A program made the translations under genes and the position numbers. Source: an uncultured Actinomyces sp. (GTDB lineage Bacteria > Actinomycetota > Actinomycetes > Actinomycetales > Actinomycetaceae). Taken from it: 39,173 nt of DNA. This document shows, piece by piece, positions 7,073-16,698 of the stretch; the stretch's first letter is position 1; every line of letters begins with the position of its first letter. The notes under the pieces were generated by a model. That model ran no database searches and was not told where the DNA came from. It saw nothing but the letters and a program-made list of their open reading frames with translations. Where the stretch lies: positions 1 through 39,173 of the forward strand of contig UWSI01000017.1 in assembly GCA_900541895.1 (NCBI GenBank), read 5' to 3'.

Positions 7073-10000
7073 ATGGGTTATCCTCAAAGGATGGGTACGT
7101 CACCGATTCGTCAAGCTCTTCGCGCGTGCAGTGAAGAAGATGCAGTTGCGCTTCTTGGACACGCCTTATGGGCGCAGGCGGCTCTTGCGGATGCGCGCGG
7201 TGATGTTCAAGAAATAGCTTGGAGCGATACCGAGGCTTCGGCCCGGGTCCGTGCACCAGGCGTCATGTATCGAAGCGTTATTCGTTACGTAGATTCCTCA
7301 AAGACGCATCTTCATTTGACGTGCTCTTGTTATCTTGCAGGTGCTTGTGTCCATGCAGCGGCCCTGCTTCGACGTGCTCGGCGCGAATGCGGCGAAGATC
7401 CTGCCACTCAAAATCCGGCAGGCTCGCTGTGGATGAGCGAGTTTGAAAGCTTGTTATCCACAGATGGTGCTCAAGCTATGGGGCTAATTATTGACGCTCA
7501 CGATCCTGCTCAACCGGTATGGCTGACTCCGTTGGTCCTTGTGCGCAATCAAGAAGCTCGTCGTCTCAGTTGGTCTGAACTTGCGCAGTCTCACTGGAGT
7601 GGTCTTCTAGATACGCTTTCGCCGCGTCATCTCACAACCTTGCGGCGTCTCTACCAAAGCAGTAGAAAATCGAGTGAATATTCACCTGGCAGCTATGACG
7701 TCTCACTGGAATCGCTGGGTCGCAGTGCACCCATCTGGCTCTATGAACTTCAAAAATCGGGGGTTGTGCTTCTGACACCACAACTCCATCGATTCGACTT
7801 TCAGATGAATTCTTTTGCTGTCGCGATTGATATGAACCTCGGCAGAAAAGGACTTGAACTCTGCTATAAACGTGAACAGATAGACCGCTCTGGCACAAGC
7901 CTGCCTTTTCCGCGACGTGCTGATGAGATTGGACTGACCTTCATTAATGGAGGAGAAGGTGCAGTTGCAGATCCCATCGATCAACAAGAGCTGGCCCCCC
8001 TCAATGAGGTTTGTGTTCGCATTCCACAGTCTGCAATTGGAGATTTCATTAGGAACCAACTTGCTACACTTCGTGCACACTACCGATGCATATCCTCGAT
8101 GAGGGCTTTCCCCTTTGATGACCTCCGGCCACAGTTGCGACTGTGCCTGCGAGAGCGAAATTCGCAGTATGCCTATGTGTGCTGGGCGGTGGATTACAGC
8201 TTAGAGAAGAAGCGGTTCCGCTCTTATTTGCCCCCGCAGACAAAAATTAGTCATCTGAGCGATTCTCTTGCTCGTGATTTTGATGCTGCCCACGCGGCAT
8301 TGCGCGCATACTTTCCTGCTGCCTCGCTGGCGCCAACACCGCACGAACTGCTCATCCCGCTTCCGCAAGTCCCCGAGTTGCTTCGTGCATTAAAAAATAG
8401 CTGGCCGGTGGATTCAGTAAGCTGGGATATTGATCAGCGTCTTGAAGAGACTCGCATTATTGACGAGAAGGTGCAGATTAACGCACAGATTCAGGCAACG
8501 GATTCTCCGGACTGGTGGAATTTACGCGTTACTGTTCGTGTCGGAAATGAAGAATTACCGATCTCTCGAGTCCTCAGTGCGCTTTCTGAGGACCAAGACT
8601 ATATTCGCCTCGATAATGGTCGTTGGCTCCATCTTGAAGGCGTCGATATCGATCGCTTACGCCTACTTCTCAGACAGGCAGCGCAACTTCACCGATCGCG
8701 TTCGATCGATAATATTTCGCTGACAACCTCCCAATTTGGAGTGTGGGAAAACCTGAGCGAGTTCGTCGATACACGTGAAGAAGACCAGCAATGGCGAAGA
8801 CGCATTGACGGCCTCGCAGACCTCGCCGAGGAAGAAATAAATGCGCCCATCGAGGATGAGCCGCGAATGCGCCCTTATCAGGCGATTGGCTCGCATTGGG
8901 TTCTCAATAGAATTCGGGCAGGTTTCGGTTGTGTCCTTGCCGATGATATGGGACTTGGGAAGACCAGACAGGTCCTGGGGGCAATTGAAAAGTTTCGGCG
9001 TCATACCCGCCATCCCGTTCTGGTTGTTGTCCCCACCAGTGTCATGTCGAGCTGGCAGGATGAAGCTGAAAGTTGCTTCCCTCAGATGAGGATTTCCCTG
9101 ATTCAGTCAACCTATGCGCGCGACCAGCAGGGATGGAATGGAGTGGATCAAGCGGATGTTGTTGTTACCTCGCATACGCTTTTTCGGATCGACTGTGAGC
9201 ATTGGAAAAATAAAGAGCTAGCGGGCGTTGTCATCGACGAAGCTCAAGCTGCCAAAAACCCGCGCACGCAGCTGTATCGGTACCTGAAGGATCTACCTGT
9301 TGCTTGGCGAGTGTGCATCAGCGGAACTCCTATTGAAAACTCTCTTGAAGATCTCTGGTCGCTCATGTCTTTGGCGGTCCCGGGGCTCCTATCAAGCCGT
9401 TCTTCTTTCAATGAGAAGTTCCGGCGTCCGATTGAAGCAGGACGATCGCCTGATCTTCTTAATCTTCTGCATTCGCTGATTGCCCCGTTTGTTCTTCGGC
9501 GAACGAAGGAAGAGGTTGCCCCCGAACTGCCTGAGCGCGTTGAAACGCTTCTCCCTGTACCGCTCGGTCGTAAACAGAGGCAAATTTATGACCGCTACCT
9601 GACCCGCGAGCGCGCACGTCTTCTTCATCTTGAGCTCGAAAATGACGCTCGTGAACGGTTTGAGGTTTTGGCTGCGCTTACGCGCCTTCGTCAATTGTCT
9701 TTGGATCCTGCCCTCGTTGATCAGCGGTATGACTCTGTCGGCTCGGCAAAGATTGATCTGCTATGTGAACACTTGGAGCAGATTCTCCCGCTGGGGCATA
9801 AAGTTTTGGTTTTTAGCCAATTTGTTGCTTTCTTGGAAAGAATTCGTCATTCCTTGGAGCAACGTGGGATTGTCTCCCTTCTTCTTGAAGGAAAGACACG
9901 TAACCGTCATGCGCTGATCGATGAATTCCAGCATGGAGATGTGCAGGTGTTCTTAATTTCCCTCAAGGCTGGGGGAGTGGGGCTTACCCTAACTCAGGCA

Positions 10001-10270
10001 GATTATGTCTACATGATGGACCCTTGGTGGAATCCTTCAGTTGAGGCGCAGGCAGTTAATCGTGCGCACCGTATTGGTCAGGATCGCAGGGTGAATGTCT
10101 ATCGCTTGGTTGCTCAAGACACCATTGAAGAAAAGGTGTGTCAGCTTCAGGCCCACAAGCAGTTACTTGTCGACAGTGTTATGGGACAAAACTTAGGAGA
10201 AGGGCGTAGTTCTGCTGATATTCAGCAGCTGCTTAAGCTCATTCAAGAAGACCGGGATGAGCGCGTTTAG
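7073..10270 (+). CDS. SWIM zinc-finger SNF2-family DEAD/DEAH helicase
   Basis: A 1065-residue Swi2/Snf2 ATPase, a dsDNA translocase that remodels protein-DNA complexes. An N-terminal SWIM finger, CSCYLAGACVH (Cys84, Cys86, Cys92, His94), is followed by a long helicase-associated region. The two RecA lobes carry motif I DMGLGKT (Lys630), motif II DEAQ (residues 722-725), motif III SGTPIENSLEDLWSL and motif VI QAVNRAHRIGQDRRV. All are intact, so it should be active. It starts 8 bp after the imuB stop; ATG at 7073 has a poor Shine-Dalgarno and an alternative ATG exists at 7091. Stand-alone homologues are widespread in Actinobacteria, but here it is inside the SOS unit between imuB and dnaE2. A role in translesion synthesis, for example clearing proteins or remodelling the fork, is inference. 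Confidence 0.92.
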   Translation: MGYPQRMGTSPIRQALRACSEEDAVALLGHALWAQAALADARGDVQEIAWSDTEASARVRAPGVMYRSVIRYVDSSKTHLHLTCSCYLAGACVHAAALLRRARRECGEDPATQNPAGSLWMSEFESLLSTDGAQAMGLIIDAHDPAQPVWLTPLVLVRNQEARRLSWSELAQSHWSGLLDTLSPRHLTTLRRLYQSSRKSSEYSPGSYDVSLESLGRSAPIWLYELQKSGVVLLTPQLHRFDFQMNSFAVAIDMNLGRKGLELCYKREQIDRSGTSLPFPRRADEIGLTFINGGEGAVADPIDQQELAPLNEVCVRIPQSAIGDFIRNQLATLRAHYRCISSMRAFPFDDLRPQLRLCLRERNSQYAYVCWAVDYSLEKKRFRSYLPPQTKISHLSDSLARDFDAAHAALRAYFPAASLAPTPHELLIPLPQVPELLRALKNSWPVDSVSWDIDQRLEETRIIDEKVQINAQIQATDSPDWWNLRVTVRVGNEELPISRVLSALSEDQDYIRLDNGRWLHLEGVDIDRLRLLLRQAAQLHRSRSIDNISLTTSQFGVWENLSEFVDTREEDQQWRRRIDGLADLAEEEINAPIEDEPRMRPYQAIGSHWVLNRIRAGFGCVLADDMGLGKTRQVLGAIEKFRRHTRHPVLVVVPTSVMSSWQDEAESCFPQMRISLIQSTYARDQQGWNGVDQADVVVTSHTLFRIDCEHWKNKELAGVVIDEAQAAKNPRTQLYRYLKDLPVAWRVCISGTPIENSLEDLWSLMSLAVPGLLSSRSSFNEKFRRPIEAGRSPDLLNLLHSLIAPFVLRRTKEEVAPELPERVETLLPVPLGRKQRQIYDRYLTRERARLLHLELENDARERFEVLAALTRLRQLSLDPALVDQRYDSVGSAKIDLLCEHLEQILPLGHKVLVFSQFVAFLERIRHSLEQRGIVSLLLEGKTRNRHALIDEFQHGDVQVFLISLKAGGVGLTLTQADYVYMMDPWWNPSVEAQAVNRAHRIGQDRRVNVYRLVAQDTIEEKVCQLQAHKQLLVDSVMGQNLGEGRSSADIQQLLKLIQEDRDERV

Positions 10271-10303
10271 TTCGATCTTTTCTTGAGGAGAATTCACTGC
10301 ATA

Positions 10304-10319
10304 TCGAACATATGTTCGA
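10304..10319 (+). promoter_or_regulatory. Perfect LexA (SOS) box upstream of dnaE2
   Basis: TCGAACATATGTTCGA matches the consensus TCGAACNNNNGTTCGA at all 12 defined positions. It is the centre of a perfect 22-bp palindrome at 10301-10322. It lies directly upstream of the candidate -10 hexamer of dnaE2, where LexA would block RNA polymerase. Confidence 0.93.
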
Positions 10320-10325
10320 TATGCT
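10320..10325 (+). promoter_or_regulatory. Candidate -10 element of a leaderless dnaE2 transcript
   Basis: TATGCT lies exactly 6 nt before the GTG start at 10332 and abuts the LexA box. No Shine-Dalgarno precedes the GTG. A transcription start at the G of GTG would give a leaderless mRNA. No good -35 is visible. Confidence 0.45.
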
Positions 10326-10331
10326 GATTGG

Positions 10332-13300
10332 GTGGGATCCCATCACTTTGCTGAGCTGCACGCGCATTCGTACTTCACCTTTCTTGAAGGGGCAGATGCA
10401 CCAGAGGACTATGTTGCTTCGGCCCAAAATCTGGATCTTAGTGCTCTTGCTCTACTGGAAGTCGATGGAATGTATTCCCTTATTCGGACTTTACAGGCAG
10501 CGAAAGAATCTTCTTTTCCCCTTCTTATTGGCAGCGAATTGACTCTAGATGCAGGACAGTTCTCCCGATATAGCTCATCAAAAGAAGTCGCTCAGGGGTG
10601 GGGATTACCCAAGGGGTGGGAAGATCGCGGAATTCGCCTTCCTGTCCTTACGACCTCGGCACAGGGCTATCGGGATCTGTGTCATCTTATGAGCGAGTAC
10701 ACGCTGACGCATGATGCCCACGATAGCCCGGCTCACGGCCTCGACGATCTTGCTCGGATGGGGGATATCCGTATTTTAACGGGAGGAAGCAGAGGGCCTC
10801 TGCGAAGGATTTTGCATGCCCAGGGGCACACGCAGGCCGATCGTTTCCTTAAAGATCTCATCGCTTTGTTTGGACGCGAACGTGTTCTTCTTGAGAGCGT
10901 CTTGACGCCCGGACAAGATGATCTTGGGCGCGAACTTGCTGAACTTGCACAAGCGAATCGTCTCACTCTTATTGCAAGCGCTGCTCCTGTCATGGCTTAT
11001 CCTCAATCAAAATATCGAGCGGATCTTTTGTGCTCATTGAGGCAAGGACGCAGTCTTGATGATCTTCAGTATCGACTTCCAGCACAGCATCCCTTCTTGC
11101 GAAGTGCCGAAGAAATGCTGGTCCTGCATCGTAGTGCACCTCAGGCAGTGAACAATGCCTCCGAGTGCGCAAGCGAGTGCTACTACCCCTTATCTTTTGA
11201 TTCCTTGGACCTTCCTGATACGGAAGTTCCTCCGGGACATACGACGATTTCCTGGCTCAGGGAACTCACCTATTGTCGGGCGGCGGAAATTTACGGTGAG
11301 CGCAGCGCTCATCCGCAGGCGTGGCAGGTCATCGATCATGAGCTGGCGATTATCGAAAAACTAGACTTCGCGGGATATTTCCTGATTGTTCATGACATTG
11401 TCGATTTTTGTCGTCGCTCTGGGATCATGTGTCAGGGCAGAGGGTCAGCTGCAAATTCTGCTGTCTGCTACTGCTTGGGCATCACCGCTGTTGATGCGGT
11501 CAAACACCATATGCTTTTTGAACGATTCCTTTCGCCGGGGCGCTCGGGGGCTCCCGATATCGATATTGACATCGATAGTGCGCGTCGCGAAGAGGTCATT
11601 CAATACGTGTACCGCCGTTATGGACGAAGACGTGCCGCGCAGGTCGCAACAGTGATTACTTATCGTTCTCAACTGGCCTATAAGGACGCCGCACGAGCGC
11701 TGGGGATCGCGCCTGATAGCGTACCTACTCGTGCTCAGCGTCGGGAGCAATCCCAAAGTATCGGTTCACCGAAGCAAGCAATGCTGGGAACCTGTGCACA
11801 GCTTTTGAGAGGTCTTCCGCGACATATGGGTATTCATTCGGGGGGCATGATTTTGACGAAGCAACCCGTGAGCGAGGTATGTCCCATTCGTTGGGCCCGA
11901 GCAAGCGGACGCAGCGTTATTCAGTGGGATAAAGAAGATTGTGCTGATGCTGGGCTGGTGAAGTTTGATCTTTTAGGACTGGGGATGTTGGGGGCACTCG
12001 GAGGGATCTTTGATTCCCTTCAAGAATCGGGTGTGCGAAATTCTCAGGGGAAAGTTCTTTCTTTATACGAACTCGAAGATGAAGATCCTCGCGTGTATGA
12101 CCTCCTGTGTGCGGCCGATACAGTGGGGGTTTTCCAAGTGGAATCACGGGCGCAGATGAATGTGCTTCCGCGGCTTAGACCTCGGTGTTTTTATGACATT
12201 GTCATTGAGGTTGCTTTGGTGCGTCCGGGGCCGATTCAAGGGGAGGCAGTCCATCCCTACCTGCGTCGTCGCCGGGGAGAAGAGCACGTGAGCTATCTGC
12301 ATCCACTTCTTCGTCCTGCTTTGGAAAAGACCTTGGGAGTGCCCCTGTTCCAAGAACAGATGATGCATATCGCTATGGATGTTGCGGGATTTAGTGCTAC
12401 GCAGGCGGATGAGCTCAGGCGCGCCATGGGTTCTTCGCGCAGCATGCAAAAGATGCGCAAGCTTCGTGAGCCTTTTATGAGGGGGTTACGCCAGCACGGC
12501 ATCCCTCAAAATGTCTGCGAGGAAATTTTTACGCAGGTTCAAGGATTTGCCGATTTTGGTTTTCCTGAATCGCATTCCTTTTCTTTCGCTTACATTGTGT
12601 ACGCGTCGGCCTGGCTGAAGGTTCACTACCCCGAGCATTTCTATGCGGGGATTTTGTCTCATCAACCGATGGGCTTTTATTCACCGTCCTCGCTGATTCA
12701 TGATGCACGAGGCCATGGCCTGCTTGTGTGCCCTCCTGACGTTAACCTTTCGGCTGAGAAAACCCGTGTACTCCCCGCCGAGGAGATCGAAGGTGTCATT
12801 GGCGCGCAGGCACTTGCCGAGGCACGTGGAGAGGTGGTCCCCGGAAAAGAAGGATTGGTTGACCCTCACGCGCAGTGGGGGATCGTGATGGGGCTTGATG
12901 CCATTAAAGGGCTTGACCGATCTTGTATCCAGAGGATTGTGCGCAAGCGTCAGGACGGTTTGTATGCGAGCTTTGAGCAGCTGGCATCCAGAGCTAGGCT
13001 CCGCAGTGTTGATTTGGAAAAGATTGCCCAGGCGGGAGCCCTAGATTCTTTGGGGTATGAGCGACGTGAAGGAATCTGGGCAAGTGGTAGCTTAGGCCAA
13101 GACGGAGGAGATTCTGAGGAATATCAACCAATGCTCGATGGTTTTGGCATGGAATACCATCTTCCCGAGCTTCCGCCTTTGGACGAGTTTGCCCGAATTA
13201 ATCTGGACTATGAGTCCATGGGGATGTCGCCCAAACGGCATCCTTTTGTACTTCTTCGTCCCGAGATGAACACTCAGGGGGTGACGCCCGCCTGTCAGGT

Positions 13301-13589
13301 CACCGCGTGTGAGAACCGTGCTCGTATCAGAGTGGGAGGAGTTATTACCCATCGTCAGCGTCCCAGTAGCGGGGGAGGTGTCCTTTTCTTGAGCGTAGAA
13401 GATGAAACTGGAAGTGTGAACGTTACGGTCACCGAAAACACGTGGCGGCAATTTCGCCAAGAGGTCATGGCTCCGGCGGTTATTGTCGACGGCTACTGTG
13501 AAAACATGTATGGGACACGAAGCGTACGTGCCTTCCGTATCTATCCGATGAATACGGAGCTATGCGTGCGCTCACGTGATTTTCGTTAA
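10332..13589 (+). CDS. dnaE2: Error-prone DNA polymerase DnaE2
   Basis: A C-family polymerase of 1085 residues that performs translesion synthesis in the SOS mutasome with ImuA' and ImuB. The N-terminal PHP domain has AELHAHSYFTFLEG (His10, His12). The palm has the catalytic motif PDIDIDID (Asp409 and Asp411 in the PDxD position). The finger block is intact. A C-terminal OB domain (RIRVGGVITHRQRPSSGGGV) leads to the SRDFR ending typical of DnaE2 rather than DnaE1. No epsilon-binding or clamp-loader extension is present. The start is GTG at 10332; no longer in-frame ATG/GTG fits. It lies 61 bp after the SNF2 stop and has its own perfect LexA box, so it can be induced independently of imuA'-imuB-SNF2. 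Confidence 0.96.
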   Translation: MGSHHFAELHAHSYFTFLEGADAPEDYVASAQNLDLSALALLEVDGMYSLIRTLQAAKESSFPLLIGSELTLDAGQFSRYSSSKEVAQGWGLPKGWEDRGIRLPVLTTSAQGYRDLCHLMSEYTLTHDAHDSPAHGLDDLARMGDIRILTGGSRGPLRRILHAQGHTQADRFLKDLIALFGRERVLLESVLTPGQDDLGRELAELAQANRLTLIASAAPVMAYPQSKYRADLLCSLRQGRSLDDLQYRLPAQHPFLRSAEEMLVLHRSAPQAVNNASECASECYYPLSFDSLDLPDTEVPPGHTTISWLRELTYCRAAEIYGERSAHPQAWQVIDHELAIIEKLDFAGYFLIVHDIVDFCRRSGIMCQGRGSAANSAVCYCLGITAVDAVKHHMLFERFLSPGRSGAPDIDIDIDSARREEVIQYVYRRYGRRRAAQVATVITYRSQLAYKDAARALGIAPDSVPTRAQRREQSQSIGSPKQAMLGTCAQLLRGLPRHMGIHSGGMILTKQPVSEVCPIRWARASGRSVIQWDKEDCADAGLVKFDLLGLGMLGALGGIFDSLQESGVRNSQGKVLSLYELEDEDPRVYDLLCAADTVGVFQVESRAQMNVLPRLRPRCFYDIVIEVALVRPGPIQGEAVHPYLRRRRGEEHVSYLHPLLRPALEKTLGVPLFQEQMMHIAMDVAGFSATQADELRRAMGSSRSMQKMRKLREPFMRGLRQHGIPQNVCEEIFTQVQGFADFGFPESHSFSFAYIVYASAWLKVHYPEHFYAGILSHQPMGFYSPSSLIHDARGHGLLVCPPDVNLSAEKTRVLPAEEIEGVIGAQALAEARGEVVPGKEGLVDPHAQWGIVMGLDAIKGLDRSCIQRIVRKRQDGLYASFEQLASRARLRSVDLEKIAQAGALDSLGYERREGIWASGSLGQDGGDSEEYQPMLDGFGMEYHLPELPPLDEFARINLDYESMGMSPKRHPFVLLRPEMNTQGVTPACQVTACENRARIRVGGVITHRQRPSSGGGVLFLSVEDETGSVNVTVTENTWRQFRQEVMAPAVIVDGYCENMYGTRSVRAFRIYPMNTELCVRSRDFR

Positions 13590-13598
13590 AACCGGTGG

Positions 13599-14894
13599 TT
13601 ATGCGCGCTCGCGAGGCACGTAGAGCTCAGAGAAGATTGACCAAATCACCGAAATAATCGGAATCGCAATGATTGCTCCCAGCAGTCCAGCGGTGAAAGT
13701 TCCCACCATGACACCAATACCCACGACAACGGGGTGCAAGGATACTTGGTGTCCCATGATGAGCGGTTGAAGAATATGGCCTTCGATCTGGCCAATCAAC
13801 GCAATGCCCAAACCAACAATTGCTGCAGTAACAATTCCTTTGGCTGCAAGAGCGACGATCATGGCAAGGATCATCGCTGTTGGAGCACCGATCAGCGGAA
13901 TAAAAGCGCCAATGAAAACCAAAATTCCCAGCGCAGGAGCTACGGGGACTCCCAGGATCTGTAAGAAAATGGCTGCAAATAGACCATCTGTTCCAGCCAC
14001 CAGCATGGTTCCTCGTGCATAGCCGGAGAAAGTTGCCCAGCCGGCTTGTGCTGCACGGTTCGTTACCGCACGCCGGTGATAGGGAAGGAGGGCGACAAAC
14101 CACGCCCACATCTGGCTGCCGGAGTGCAAGAAGAAGATTGTGATGAAGAAGGAAAGGACGAGGACCGAAGCAACGACAGCCGCACTCGATACATTCGCCA
14201 CAGTCTCGCTGAGCAATCCCGACCAGTTAGAGGCGAGGAATTGCTTGCCTTGGTTCATCAGGGTCTCATTCAGATGAGTGAGATCGTTGATGGGGATTTG
14301 GAAAGGGAGCTTGAGATGGGAAACCAGATCAGAGACCTTAACAAGCCCGTTTTCGACCTCGACAAGAAGGTTTGGCCATTGACCGGCGATCGAGGTAATC
14401 ACCAGTGTCATGAGCGCGACAAAAGTGCCGATGAAAGCCAGAAGAGAGGTAAAGACAGCTAGCCATCGATTCAACCAACGGCTAAGGAAATTTGTCAGGG
14501 GATTCAATATCGCGGTCAGAAGAAGCGCAATAAAGATCGCCACAAATACAGGGGTGGCTTGAGCAATTGCGAAAACTACTGCGGAGATGACGATGATGAC
14601 GCCGATAATTGCCCATGATCCAACTCCCGCCTGGGCAAGCCAGCGAGGCACAAGAGGCTTACGGGTCGTGCCCTTGAGTACGCGGCGGCTACTCGATGCT
14701 GTTCGTGTAGGCGGAGTCCACTGGACTCTCGGTGGAACCTGATGGTGTTGGGGCTTCGGCTGAGTTCCACTACGCGCCTTGAGACGTGCAGCAGTATGCG
14801 ATCCGAGCCGTTGAGCTCCTTGGGAAAGTGACGTGACAAGTGCCTGTGAATGACGAATTAAGCGCGTTGTCTGGCGCTGCGGTTTCTCACTCAT
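13599..14894 (-). CDS. AI-2E family transporter-like membrane protein
   Basis: A 431-residue polytopic membrane protein of the AI-2E transporter (UPF0118/PerM) family. After a roughly 90-residue hydrophilic, basic, Ser/Thr/Pro-rich cytoplasmic N-terminus come the paired helices SWAIIGVIIVISAVVFAI and VFVAIFIALLLTAILNPL. The periplasmic-side amphipathic region follows, then C-terminal helices with the family block IGAFIPLIGAPTAMILAMIVAL and GHILQPLIMG. Substrates of this family are diverse (autoinducer-2 export, ions), so function here is open. ATG at 14894 overlaps the end of fadD by 8 bp, implying coupled translation. A longer open frame (to 14990) lies wholly in fadD and is not supported. 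The 3' end converges on dnaE2 with only 9 bp between stops. Confidence 0.88.
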   Translation of the reverse strand: MSEKPQRQTTRLIRHSQALVTSLSQGAQRLGSHTAARLKARSGTQPKPQHHQVPPRVQWTPPTRTASSSRRVLKGTTRKPLVPRWLAQAGVGSWAIIGVIIVISAVVFAIAQATPVFVAIFIALLLTAILNPLTNFLSRWLNRWLAVFTSLLAFIGTFVALMTLVITSIAGQWPNLLVEVENGLVKVSDLVSHLKLPFQIPINDLTHLNETLMNQGKQFLASNWSGLLSETVANVSSAAVVASVLVLSFFITIFFLHSGSQMWAWFVALLPYHRRAVTNRAAQAGWATFSGYARGTMLVAGTDGLFAAIFLQILGVPVAPALGILVFIGAFIPLIGAPTAMILAMIVALAAKGIVTAAIVGLGIALIGQIEGHILQPLIMGHQVSLHPVVVGIGVMVGTFTAGLLGAIIAIPIISVIWSIFSELYVPRERA

Positions 14895-16689
14895 TGTCGT
14901 CGGTCTTCTGCTCTGTTGCAGTATCGCCGGGGGAGAAACGCTCACTGACTGCTGCCGCGGCCTCGCCAATCGCTTTTTGGGCACTTTCAATCATTCGATT
15001 CGCAGGGTCAAGAAGCTGTTCCTTGACTTTGCGACGCATGACTTTGCCCAGCGGGTTGCGAGGAAGGTCAGTAATGATCGCAATCTGACGCGGAAGAGCG
15101 TAGTGAGAGACATATTTCTCGGCCCATGCGCGCACCTGCGCCAAGGTAATCATTGGCGCGTCATCTTCTAGGATCAGCGCTGCCGTGACTTCTTCGCGGG
15201 CTTCTCCTGTGGGAAGCCCGACCACTGCAACATCCTTGACACCGGGCATTGAGCGAATTGCTGCTTCAACTTGCGAGGGGTAGACGTTGAAGCCACCCGA
15301 AAGAATCAGTTCTTTCTTGCGATCGGACATCACAAGGAAACCGTCTTTATTGATCGCGACGTCGCCGGTACGTAGCCATCCATCTTCAGTGAAAACGCGA
15401 GCCGTTTCTTCAGGCGCATCAAGGTAGCCACTAAAGACCTGAGGGCCTTTAACGATGATCTCACCGGGGGTGCCGTCTTCAACATCAATGCTGGGATCTT
15501 CAAGATCGACTAAGCGGACATCGGTCGAGGGGAAAACGACTCCCAAAGCGCCGTGGTACCGATTATCTGCAAGAGGCGAACCGGCGATAACGGGAGATGT
15601 CTCGGACATCCCGTATCCCTCGATAATCATCCCATCGGTTGCCTCTTCCCATTGCTGAGCCAATGCCTTTGAGAGGGGCATTGCGCCACAAATAGACCAC
15701 TTAATCGTCTTGAGAGAAACGCTCTTTTCGGCAGCGCGATTCATCACGCGTTCGAACATCGGGGGAACCCCGACAAAGAAAGTCACAGGCCGGCGCTTAT
15801 GGGCTTCTAATGCCAAATCGACATCGAACTTTGGAAGAAGTAATTGCGTGGCAGCAAGATGAACTGCTGCGCACATGAAGAAAGTTAATCCATAGGCGTG
15901 GAAGTAGGGCAATAGGGAGTAGAAGGTTTCGGCACCTTCGTGAAGCTTCCATACCCACATGCGACATTGATTGACATTCGTTCCAATGTTGCGGTGGGTG
16001 AGAGGAACTGACTTCGGAACGCCATTAGTGCCACCGGTATGAAGGATGACAGCTAAGTCATCGCCGGTTGCTTGGGGAGTATCAGGATGGATCAATCGTG
16101 CATGAGCAACTGCCTGATCCCACGAGTGGGCATCTTTAGGTCGCGCGGCGCGCATTTGTTCGCGGGTCTGGCGCGCTCGTTCAATTGGAAGGCTTAAGAG
16201 CATGCGCTGTGAGCGCGGCATCTCGGCCGAAATGTCGACAGTGAAAATCGTATCCAGCGCCTTGTCCCCCTGGCGGATGAAAGCATCAACCGATTTTTCC
16301 CAGACGATTGCGACTTTTCCGCGGTGGCGATCGAGTTGTTGGTGAATTTCTTCGGCGGGTGCCAGTGGGTTGTGCTCTGCAGCGACGACACCAATGCGCA
16401 TGCATGCATAGAAAGCAACAAGTGCCTGCGGGCAGTTGGGAAGACAGATGGCGCAGACATCGCCACGGCGTAAGCCCGTCTCGATCAGTACTTGTGCGGC
16501 GCGAAGCACCTGAGCATAGAGCTGAGCGTAAGTCAGCGTAGCGCCGAAGTAGTCGACTGCAATGCGTTCAGGGTAGAGCCGTGCAGAGGTCTCTAAAAGA
16601 GTGATCAACGATGTATCCGGCACGGGTACCTCTAGTGGCGTTCCCGGGTCGTATTGCCTGCGGGATTGCAATGTGAGGTCTGAAACCAT
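14887..16689 (-). CDS. fadD: Long-chain fatty acid--CoA ligase / AMP-binding synthetase
   Basis: A 600-residue ANL-superfamily enzyme that adenylates a carboxylic acid and transfers it to CoA. The ATP-binding loop is ILHTGGTNGVPKSVPLTHRN, with Asn for the usual Thr in TGGTTG. Downstream are GYGMSETSPV, the GWLRTGDVA motif with the adenylate-binding Asp, the hinge DRKKELILSGGFNVYP, and a C-terminal PRNPLGKVMRR with the catalytic Lys. The acyl substrate cannot be read from the sequence; medium/long-chain fatty acids are the family default. ATG at 16689 is preceded by AGGAG at 5 nt; an in-frame GTG at 16695 overlaps that site. It sits 32 bp after tgt and overlaps the AI-2E gene by 8 bp. Confidence 0.9.
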   Translation of the reverse strand: MVSDLTLQSRRQYDPGTPLEVPVPDTSLITLLETSARLYPERIAVDYFGATLTYAQLYAQVLRAAQVLIETGLRRGDVCAICLPNCPQALVAFYACMRIGVVAAEHNPLAPAEEIHQQLDRHRGKVAIVWEKSVDAFIRQGDKALDTIFTVDISAEMPRSQRMLLSLPIERARQTREQMRAARPKDAHSWDQAVAHARLIHPDTPQATGDDLAVILHTGGTNGVPKSVPLTHRNIGTNVNQCRMWVWKLHEGAETFYSLLPYFHAYGLTFFMCAAVHLAATQLLLPKFDVDLALEAHKRRPVTFFVGVPPMFERVMNRAAEKSVSLKTIKWSICGAMPLSKALAQQWEEATDGMIIEGYGMSETSPVIAGSPLADNRYHGALGVVFPSTDVRLVDLEDPSIDVEDGTPGEIIVKGPQVFSGYLDAPEETARVFTEDGWLRTGDVAINKDGFLVMSDRKKELILSGGFNVYPSQVEAAIRSMPGVKDVAVVGLPTGEAREEVTAALILEDDAPMITLAQVRAWAEKYVSHYALPRQIAIITDLPRNPLGKVMRRKVKEQLLDPANRMIESAQKAIGEAAAAVSERFSPGDTATEQKTDDNE

Positions 16690-16698
16690 GTCCACTCC

